A stretch of DNA of 64,000 nucleotides from an uncultured Flavobacteriaceae bacterium (GTDB lineage: Bacteria > Bacteroidota > Bacteroidia > Flavobacteriales > Flavobacteriaceae): assembly GCA_947500385.1 (NCBI GenBank), contig CANMSA010000018.1, positions 1 to 64,000 on the forward strand, read 5' to 3'. Every line of letters starts with the position of its first letter. Position 1 is the stretch's first letter. A program made the translations under genes and the position numbers. Below, piece by piece: positions 20,401 to 26,306 of the stretch. The notes under the pieces were generated by a model. It was not told the DNA's origin, did no database searches, and saw only the letters and a list, made by a program, of their open reading frames with translations.

Positions 20401-21235
20401 TGTTTTCGGAAGGAATTTCCCCATCGAATCCTGCGGTACCTGCCTTGGCAAATACCCCACCGTCATCGTCTTGCATTTTAATGACCCAATCCAACTCCCA
20501 TTTCACTTCATCTAAAATATCGGGGATGCTATTGGAACTTTCGGGAATTTCTAAATCTAAATTGTCCCACATGGCCTTGTTCTCCGTATAGGAAGAGAGT
20601 AGCTGATTGACTGAAATAGAAGCGAAGCTTACATATTTATTTGCATCACCTGCATCCATCCAACCACCACTCACATCACGTTCAGTGGCTGGGTTAAAGG
20701 GATCATTGATATCCCTAGCTCTTTTATCTTGTGGAACCCATACCGCATTATCGACCCAAGGAGCCTCAGCGAAGCTACCGGGCTTGTTTGTTCCAAGCCT
20801 TTGATAATAGAACATTCTTGCAGCGGCCTTAAGGGCATCTTCATATACATTTTCCGAAATGTGGAATACATGTGATCGTTTCTTTTTATCTACATCATAA
20901 ATGTAAAAATCACCCTGTTGTGTAACTAGAGAAAAATCGAACCACCAACCCTTGTCTCCATTGGTAGGGCCTTCAAACCCATCGTTCCACAATTTTGGAG
21001 AACCTGTATAAACAACATTATTGTTGCTTACCCGACGTACTTCGTACGTATTTCCCGGCACAAAAGAATCATCTGCATTAAAGCCCGTTTGCGGGTCAAC
21101 AATGACGGCCACCTTATCGTCACCTGGCCGGTATCCGAATTGATCCACTGCAATATAAGGCTGCAATTGCCCTTGCTGACAATATACAAGCATATAGAAG
21201 ACCAGAAAAACGATTGAAAGTATTTTTTTTTTCAT
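17456..21235 (-). CDS. secreted GH9 cellulase with CBM-like, trefoil-like and T9SS domains
   Basis: 1259 residues. Signal peptide about 1-20. An N-terminal Ig-like cellulase domain follows (YIAVDQFGYRPGDDKVAVI, about 27-110), then a GH9 catalytic domain (about 120-665) with the nucleophile/base region SGGWMDAGDANKY and the acid region FSYTEPSLAYQS (Glu at about 650). Two or three beta-sandwich linkers come next. A Ca-dependent xylan-binding-like module is at about 935-1010 (IEIFARGDCGSEQMELLLDGE...FVDKITVCG, CBM36/60 type), then a ricin/beta-trefoil-like region (about 1040-1170, three repeats of YFIKNKHLGDYLRP type) and a type A sorting tail (ITLYPNPVKKALTVEAP). It should be exported by T9SS and cleave beta-1,4-glucan or a mixed glucan at the surface or outside the cell. 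A GntR-type operator lies 135 bp upstream, tying it to the sugar cluster. Confidence 0.9.
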   Translation of the reverse strand: MKKKILSIVFLVFYMLVYCQQGQLQPYIAVDQFGYRPGDDKVAVIVDPQTGFNADDSFVPGNTYEVRRVSNNNVVYTGSPKLWNDGFEGPTNGDKGWWFDFSLVTQQGDFYIYDVDKKKRSHVFHISENVYEDALKAAARMFYYQRLGTNKPGSFAEAPWVDNAVWVPQDKRARDINDPFNPATERDVSGGWMDAGDANKYVSFASISVNQLLSSYTENKAMWDNLDLEIPESSNSIPDILDEVKWELDWVIKMQDDDGGVFAKAGTAGFDGEIPSENNANRYYEQKCSSATLAAAGMFAHGYLVYKNIPGLNGYAQDLKNRAILAWNYFADINAEILDTNCDPGYNDSLALGNPNQGICCGDADKADEREPEKSKLWQRGEAAAAAAYLFAATGNSRFNQAFEKYYNQGRHWISPGEREWGLYEPNQSDALQFYTTLPNASPAIKTAILQKMQIASGLNNYSITARGHLYRAYLDPGQIIWGVNSVRNNSAIAALDFKKFGSNPPKNALFSKHAKNVLHYLHGVNPLQMTYLSSMDRSSKVRYPAEFSASAVYHDWFRFEPNFSNGYVAGNDGPAPGYLLGGANYLAMDLVANTTYDGGMRNGDPSVYKVQLAGTNYNSRLIDQPSEKQFTEDLRPYDFENRQVTFFFSYTEPSLAYQSTYVKLLANFVGKDSGTPVADAEELGTNVNSVFAVLPEEVEAGKIVPITISYSASENANVFFNILKFDPDNPSADAIPILSPESGIGIPVSPGTGTVTVKPKIPLDTDPGTNYFIFLNLFNEDYSATLESFPTASLSITANNTGEDKEDSLTIENAPDQISIGQTLVNTISYFANQDGYIYYQLFDTRSGSFVAAGNSPGVVPINAGNGQLTMNLPVLPTALPGTEYVLIAEIQDGNFQPVANTSVSDITLVSGGVPASGTIEIFARGDCGSEQMELLLDGEVVKTWQNVSTSLTRYTYSEFTGTQNIEVAFTNDGPAAGCSGRNLFVDKITVCGTVYESEDTATVNSICGNPDYLFCNGSLDFGALTCEGDNGDTTYYFIKNKHLGDYLRPANATTNAAILVEPKDDSDFFKWEKVMTTENFFYLKNKATGKYFRPEKNENNSRLQQKPTNFSGNATQWKLVLSSDNTYSYLLNRAHKRYIRAIDNTDRRVQAKNTSSTGSWTRWIFEEVPDGVRLLSQLSAETAPEKITLYPNPVKKALTVEAPNGIDFMQYRMYDVTGKIIKEGELKNSRRQINVEELPSGLYFLNILGTTLKFMKD

Positions 21236-21370
21236 CTTTAAAGAATTAGAGTTAGGTTATTATATTACTACTAAAAACAAGGGTTGTATAATTTACCTTT
21301 AGAAATCTTAAGTTGTTCTGGTTTTAGAATGTCTGAACAGCTTACGGTCAAAATAGCATTATCCAAACAA

Positions 21371-21386
21371 TCTTGTATATACAAGA
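21371..21386. promoter_or_regulatory. predicted GntR operator upstream of cellulase
   Basis: Perfect 16-bp palindrome TCTTGTATATACAAGA. Its core CTTGTATATACAAG matches the centre of the large palindrome at 26241-26286 (CTTGTTTATACAAG), differing only at the middle. It lies in the cellulase promoter region. The GntR-family regulator encoded at 24595-25305 is the natural candidate to bind both. Confidence 0.65.
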
Positions 21387-21503
21387 TGAGGCAATATACA
21401 AATTATTATGAATTGTACAACCAATTGATGAAAAAAAAGACTATTAGTTAAAATGTGGAGATATTTTTATACATACTACAAATTAGATGTCCCAACAAGT
21501 AGC

Positions 21504-22649
21504 TTAAACAGTAATCCAAATACCGCGTTCCTGACTCTTTAGGATGGCTTTGCACAATCGTAGTTCCCGAAGCCCTGATTCAAAGGTGGGATATTCGGGT
21601 TTTTCGGGCAATCCATTGGAAATGGCGTCGTATACTTCTGAAAAAAGCTGCTTCCCCGTATCGGCAAACCCCTCATTATGCCCTCCCGGGTAAGAGGTTA
21701 TCGCGGCAGCTTCGCTCTGCATTAAGGAGGAGTCCCGAAGAAGTTCTGTATTTGGTTTATCCCGGTATCCTAGCCAAAGGGCATTGGGATTTTGGGATTC
21801 CCAGCTGGCGGTACAAATAGATCCCGAAACTTCTAGTTTTACTTGATTTTTTCTGCCGGCGGCGACCTGGCTAACCATCACAACACCTTTGCTGCCATTG
21901 CTAAAACGCAAGAGCACCCCGGCTTGGTCTTCTGTATCGATCTTTATCTCTTCGTATTCGAAGTTTTCCGATTCGTCCACGCTATAGGTTTGATGGTGCC
22001 GCAAAGGTTTTTCACGTATTTTGTGGACCGTACTAAAATCGGCCATTACCGCAACTATTCGAAGTCCGGTCACATACTCTACAAGATCCAACAAATGGCT
22101 CCCAATATCTGCAATGGCCCTCGACCTGCCCCCTTTCTCAGCTTCTAGTCGCCAGTTATAATCGCTCTTTTTGGAAAGCCAATCTTGAAGATAACTACCC
22201 ATTATAGAATATATGGTGCCTATTTCCCCTTTCTTTCGCATGACTTTCATTTGACGCACCAGAGGGTAATACCGAACGTTAAAATTGACCGCGTGCACCA
22301 AACCTTTTTCTTTAGCAAGTGCAACCAATTCAACAGACTCTTCAACAGTCATCGAGAGCGGTTTTTCGCAAACGACATGTATCCCTTTTAAAAGCACCTT
22401 GCGCGCCATCTCAAAGTGTGTATGGTTTGGCGTACAGATGTGTATACAATCAAGTTCATGATTCTGAACAAATTCATCAAAATCACTATAGTAATTGGCT
22501 ATTCCCAGTTGTGCTGATTTTTGTGCTGCCTTTGCGTTATGATGGTATAGCGATACCACTTCAACATTGGGCAACCGCCTCAATGCCTCTACATGTACCG
22601 GGCCAATGAAACCCATTCCCGCCACCCCTGCTCGTATTTTTTTTTTCAT
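21504..22649 (-). CDS. Gfo/Idh/MocA family NAD(P)-dependent oxidoreductase
   Basis: 381 residues. The N-terminal Rossmann motif is GVAGMGFIGPVHVEAL (about 8-23), followed by the family's CEKPLSM (about 96-102) with the catalytic-site Lys. The central region (DIGSHLLDLVEYVTG) is typical of the C-terminal alpha/beta domain. The family oxidises or reduces sugars, inositols and related polyols using bound or free NAD(P). It is the last gene of a five-gene minus-strand operon (25286 to 21504, gaps of 15-21 bp and one overlap) with a PfkB kinase, DeoC-type aldolase, GntR regulator and TIM-barrel isomerase. That makes it the probable first oxidation step in breakdown of an unknown sugar. Confidence 0.88.
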   Translation of the reverse strand: MKKKIRAGVAGMGFIGPVHVEALRRLPNVEVVSLYHHNAKAAQKSAQLGIANYYSDFDEFVQNHELDCIHICTPNHTHFEMARKVLLKGIHVVCEKPLSMTVEESVELVALAKEKGLVHAVNFNVRYYPLVRQMKVMRKKGEIGTIYSIMGSYLQDWLSKKSDYNWRLEAEKGGRSRAIADIGSHLLDLVEYVTGLRIVAVMADFSTVHKIREKPLRHHQTYSVDESENFEYEEIKIDTEDQAGVLLRFSNGSKGVVMVSQVAAGRKNQVKLEVSGSICTASWESQNPNALWLGYRDKPNTELLRDSSLMQSEAAAITSYPGGHNEGFADTGKQLFSEVYDAISNGLPEKPEYPTFESGLRELRLCKAILKSQERGIWITV

Positions 22650-22668
22650 CCTTTTTTTGCTGTTAAAT

Positions 22669-23796
22669 TTATCCGACCATCACCTGTCCTCCTCCAGATT
22701 TTAAATACTGCTTCAGGTTTTCCTGATCTCCGCTATGGCCATTTTGTATATAACTTCCGGAAGCGGCCATTGCGAGCAGACTAGATTCTACTTCGGAACA
22801 GCTTAATAACTGCCCTAGGCAATATCCCGCATTAAAGTTGTCACCTCCACCTGTAAGTATCTTGGGCTCGCGTACAAGGCTTCCTTTTGTTAAAAAGCAA
22901 CCGTTCTTTGAAACTACATACGCGCAATCAATGGGGTGTATCACTAATTGATCAAGTTTACAGTATCCAAAGATATAACGCCCGATATGTTCAAAATCCT
23001 TAGAATCAGATTCAGTTCTGTTCGATACTTTTTCCAATGCATGGTAAATTTTAAGGGCCTCATTACCATTAAGCCCAAGAATAGTTTTGGTATGGCGGCC
23101 AAAGGCACTTATTATCTCCAAAGCTTGGGTGATTTCATCGTCATGCCTTTTTCCGGGATCGGACAGATCGAAGAAAACCATAGGTCGATGGTCGAGTGGA
23201 ATAAGCAATTCTTCCAAAATTCCTTTCCATATAGTATTGGCATGGGCAAGATTGCTCCAATCTACTAAGGAGATGAGGTCGCATTTACCGGTCAACCCTG
23301 CCAACTGTTGTATTCCTATAACCTTTTTCAGGTGATTCCAATCGATGCAATCAAAAGGTGCCGTATCAGAGAGAATGAGCTTTCCATCCAAAAATTCCAA
23401 GGCAATGGTTTCCGCAGACTGCCCTAAATTTATTAGGCGACACTGTGGATGCATCTCTAGAAATGGTGATAGAATTTCATCGACACCAAAAGGGCCGATA
23501 CATGTATTCTCGATGCCCAAGGTCGCCAAAGCATGTGCCATAATTGGCCCATTGCCCCCTAGCTTTTTTTTCTCGGTTCGCACGGTCAACTGCGTGCTGA
23601 GTCCGGCCGCATCCCTAACATGACTTCCAAAACTATCCAAACTCTCGAACAATTGCGGTAGCTCCCCTAATCTGTTTTGCTTCTCTACAACTGTCTGTAT
23701 CTTGTCTATGTATCCATCAAACCCGACTAACGCAGTTTTTGATGGGCTAATATCACTTAGCTTGGCAATAACATCGGTAATAGGTGTATTTAACAT
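22669..23796 (-). CDS. PfkB family carbohydrate kinase
   Basis: 375 residues. The C-terminal PfkB signature is present as ILTGGGDNFNAGYCLGQL, with the catalytic Asp in GGGDNFNAG (the second Gly replaces the more usual Ala). The N-terminal half has the expected LGGNGPIMAHALATLG substrate/ATP region and a GFDGYIDKI opening. PfkB enzymes phosphorylate a sugar or sugar acid hydroxyl using ATP. Position in the operon between the aldolase and the oxidoreductase fits a kinase that makes the phosphorylated substrate of the aldolase. Exact sugar unknown. Sequence outside the signature is divergent, so the substrate class should not be guessed by analogy. Confidence 0.82.
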   Translation of the reverse strand: MLNTPITDVIAKLSDISPSKTALVGFDGYIDKIQTVVEKQNRLGELPQLFESLDSFGSHVRDAAGLSTQLTVRTEKKKLGGNGPIMAHALATLGIENTCIGPFGVDEILSPFLEMHPQCRLINLGQSAETIALEFLDGKLILSDTAPFDCIDWNHLKKVIGIQQLAGLTGKCDLISLVDWSNLAHANTIWKGILEELLIPLDHRPMVFFDLSDPGKRHDDEITQALEIISAFGRHTKTILGLNGNEALKIYHALEKVSNRTESDSKDFEHIGRYIFGYCKLDQLVIHPIDCAYVVSKNGCFLTKGSLVREPKILTGGGDNFNAGYCLGQLLSCSEVESSLLAMAASGSYIQNGHSGDQENLKQYLKSGGGQVMVG

Positions 23797-23811
23797 GGAA
23801 TCTATTAATCT

Positions 23812-24573
23812 TCAATAATCCGTAGTAGGGGTATCCACTTTCGCTATTTTGCTCAAAGCGGGCAATCCTAAGTGCTTTCTGGCGGCCTCCAATATAACCG
23901 AGGTTGCAGTTGCTCCGACCCTTGTCACCCCGAACTCCCTTACTCTTAAAAGGTCTTGTAGTGTACGAACGCCCCCGGCAGCCTTTATGGCAACAGTAGG
24001 AGGCGAGTTTTTCCGCATCAATCTTAAATCGTGTTCGGTAGCGCCCTCATACGAATAGAATCCTGCTTCATTCTTGCAAAAGCCATACCCAGTAGAGGTT
24101 TTTACAAAGTCAACCTCTAGGTCACCGCATATGCTGCAGAGCATAATTTTGGTGGTATCATCAGGTAGAAAGTCATTCTCAAAAATAACCTTTAAGACGG
24201 CACCATGACTACGGCAGCAATCGAGAATTATGGCCATCTCCTCTTCTACATATTGCCAATCACCCTCCAAAACTTTTCCGATATTGACTACCATATCTAT
24301 CTCATGCGCACCTTCCTTACAGGCTTGTTCGGTTTCCGCATGTTTGCTCTGGATTGTACTACTGCCATGAGGAAAACCTATCACAGTACCTACCAGAACC
24401 CCGGTATTTCTTAAATAGGCCACGGCATCGGCTACGGCATAAGGTTTAATACACACGGAAGCAACCTCATATTTTTTGGCTATTTCCATACCTACTACCA
24501 AATCTGCTTTTGTCATTGTAGGGTGTAGTAGCGAATGGTCGATCATTTTGGCTAATTCTTCAATCTTGAACAT
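23812..24573 (-). CDS. deoC: deoxyribose-phosphate aldolase family (DeoC-type) aldolase
   Basis: 253 residues, the usual length. Class I aldolase with the Schiff-base Lys158 in DFVKTSTGYG and the second Lys in AIKAAGGVRT. Other DeoC blocks are clear: IDHSLLHP, VCIKPYAV, VGTVIGFPHGSS, EIDMVVNIG. DeoC splits 2-deoxyribose-5-phosphate to acetaldehyde and glyceraldehyde-3-phosphate. Here it sits in a sugar-oxidoreductase/kinase/isomerase operon rather than with nucleoside phosphorylases, so it may act on a different phosphorylated deoxy or keto acid. Gene symbol is by family; the true substrate is open. Confidence 0.9.
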   Translation of the reverse strand: MFKIEELAKMIDHSLLHPTMTKADLVVGMEIAKKYEVASVCIKPYAVADAVAYLRNTGVLVGTVIGFPHGSSTIQSKHAETEQACKEGAHEIDMVVNIGKVLEGDWQYVEEEMAIILDCCRSHGAVLKVIFENDFLPDDTTKIMLCSICGDLEVDFVKTSTGYGFCKNEAGFYSYEGATEHDLRLMRKNSPPTVAIKAAGGVRTLQDLLRVREFGVTRVGATATSVILEAARKHLGLPALSKIAKVDTPTTDY

Positions 24574-24594
24574 GCTTATGGGTTGTTTTTTGGG

Positions 24595-25305
24595 TTAAAA
24601 ATTATTTCCAATGGTATAGTTGCCAGTATTGCAGTAAAGGGAACTATAAATATAAAAGCCGGGTCTAGACGTGCCGTATTTTCTATAGATATGCAGAATG
24701 GGTGCCTTTCGCGTCACACTAAGAGGCATAACCACCTCGTCGGGTGCTTCTATGGCTCTTATGTCTTGGGAGACATTAAGAATGCGGATCTGGTAATTCA
24801 ACTCTAGGGTATTGAAGAGTGAACCGTTCTTCTCCAAGTTTTGACCGAAGTCAGGAACGTCGATATTCGGTATAAATGTATGTTCCAACATAATAGGGTC
24901 GTCGGCGGCGATTCGTAGTCGTTCAATGGCAATGCATTGGGCACTAAGCTCTTCTTTGGAAAGTGTATAAAAAAAAGGTTGCTGCCATTCCGATATGACG
25001 GGCTGCTTCAAGTAAATGTTCTTAACGCTGCATTCGGTACCGCCTACCACTTCAGAGAAACCTTTAAAAGAAAGTAGTCCCAGCGTTTTTCTACTGGCGA
25101 GCACTACACTCCCCTTCCCTTTTTTTTTGGTAATCAGCCCCTCGTTCACCAACTCGTTCAGCGCCTGTCTTACGGTCATTCTATTAATTTCGTGCTCGGC
25201 GCTCAATTCGTTTTCAGAAGGAAGTAATACACCCGGCGAAAACTCTCCCGATAGAATCTGCGAACGCAACTTATTACGCAATACTTTATAACGAGGTAAT
25301 TCCAT
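24595..25305 (-). CDS. GntR family (HutC/UTRA) transcriptional regulator
   Basis: 236 residues. An N-terminal GntR winged helix (about 1-70) contains LPSENELSAEHEINRMTVRQALNELVNEGLITKKKGKGSVV. A UTRA ligand-binding domain follows (about 85-236). HutC-type regulators usually repress catabolic genes and are released by a sugar phosphate or related metabolite. The gene is inside the sugar operon, overlapping the isomerase gene by 20 bp. Two palindromes with the shared core CTTGTWTATACAAG, at 26241-26286 and 21371-21386, lie in front of this operon with the GH78-like gene, and of the cellulase gene; they are the probable operators. Confidence 0.9.
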   Translation of the reverse strand: MELPRYKVLRNKLRSQILSGEFSPGVLLPSENELSAEHEINRMTVRQALNELVNEGLITKKKGKGSVVLASRKTLGLLSFKGFSEVVGGTECSVKNIYLKQPVISEWQQPFFYTLSKEELSAQCIAIERLRIAADDPIMLEHTFIPNIDVPDFGQNLEKNGSLFNTLELNYQIRILNVSQDIRAIEAPDEVVMPLSVTRKAPILHIYRKYGTSRPGFYIYSSLYCNTGNYTIGNNF

Positions 25306-26224
25306 TGTTTTGAATGTATTTTGTTAAATAGTTTTTACTACTGATAAGTGCCGCGTAACGGCTACTTTCAGAATCCTCAAAAGCTCTATCCTCTACTTCG
25401 ATGCATAAAGCTCCTTGATAATCTGTATGCCTAAGTGCATTAAAAAATTCATACCATCGTACGTCCCCAAGTCCAGGGATTTTTGGTTCATGGAACATTA
25501 GCGGGTATGCTAAAATTCCCACTCGGTTCAAACACTCCCTTTTTATCTTCACATCTTTTAGGTGAATATGCTTTAACCGGGAGGCGTAGTCATATATTGG
25601 GGCGATTTCATCCATTTGCATCCAAACCAAATGAGAAGGGTCATAATTGAGTCCAAAATTATCATTCGGTATTGCCTCAAACATTTGATCCCAAATAGCA
25701 GGAGAGATTGCAAGGTTTTTGCCTCCGGGCCACTCATCTTGCGTAAACAGCATCGGGCAATTCTCAATACCTATCTGGATATGTAACTTTTCAGCAAAAT
25801 CAATTAGTTCAGGCCAAATCTCTCGAAACCTGTCCATATTGTAATCGATTGACTTCAAAGAATCCCTACCTATAAAGGTATTTACCACAGGCACCCCCAG
25901 TCTTGAAGCCAACTGAATGACCTTTTTCAGATGTTCGGATGCGCGGGCACCACCAATCACATCGGCATCCAAAATATTGGGATAGTACCCTAGTGCCGAT
26001 AATGAGACCGAATGATATTCCAATAAGGTCTTTAATCGTTTGACTTCATAGTCATCGAACGTATGAGGGTCAATGTGTGTAACCCCTGCATATCTTCTGT
26101 CTATTTTCCCCCGGGGCCAACACATCGCTTCGATACATTTGAAATCATGTTTAGACGCGAATTGAATCAGTTTTTCTATCGAGGCCCCCGGCAATATAGC
26201 GCTAACAAAACCAAGCTGTACCAT
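25286..26224 (-). CDS. sugar phosphate isomerase/epimerase (xylose isomerase-like TIM barrel)
   Basis: 312 residues from the ATG at 26224 (MVQLGFVSAILPGASIE). A longer frame uses an upstream TTG at 26269 but would run through the operator palindrome, so I reject it. Family motifs: LGFVSAILPGASIEKLIQFA, GVPVVNTFIGRD, IGIENCPMLF, NFGLNYDPSHLVWM and IHLKDVKI, matching metal-binding Glu/Asp/His positions of the AP-endonuclease-2-type barrel, then GLGDVRWYEFFNAL and CIEVEDRAFED. The fold is used by IolE/IolI, erythrulose and tagatose isomerases and others. First gene of the operon, divergent from the GH78-like gene with 82 bp between the starts. Probable isomerisation or dehydration step for the released sugar. 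Confidence 0.85.
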   Translation of the reverse strand: MVQLGFVSAILPGASIEKLIQFASKHDFKCIEAMCWPRGKIDRRYAGVTHIDPHTFDDYEVKRLKTLLEYHSVSLSALGYYPNILDADVIGGARASEHLKKVIQLASRLGVPVVNTFIGRDSLKSIDYNMDRFREIWPELIDFAEKLHIQIGIENCPMLFTQDEWPGGKNLAISPAIWDQMFEAIPNDNFGLNYDPSHLVWMQMDEIAPIYDYASRLKHIHLKDVKIKRECLNRVGILAYPLMFHEPKIPGLGDVRWYEFFNALRHTDYQGALCIEVEDRAFEDSESSRYAALISSKNYLTKYIQNNGITSL

Positions 26225-26240
26225 TGACTGATTTTTTGCT

Positions 26241-26286
26241 AAAATAGGGAATACAACTTGTTTATACAAGTTGTATTCCCTATTTT
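26241..26286. promoter_or_regulatory. 46-bp perfect palindrome, predicted GntR operator
   Basis: Two perfectly complementary 21-bp arms (26241-26261 and 26266-26286) are separated by TTAT. The central part reads ACTTGTTTATACAAGT. It occupies over half of the 82 bp between the start codons at 26224 and 26307, so one regulator could control both directions. The cellulase palindrome shares only the inner 14-bp core. The outer arms may therefore serve something else, such as an RNA hairpin in either leader. Confidence 0.75.
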
Positions 26287-26306
26287 CCCACCCATATACT
26301 AAACCT

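Noticed and set aside
25286-26269. TTG start for the isomerase gene at 26269
   Set aside because: Would run through the operator palindrome; ATG at 26224 fits the family.
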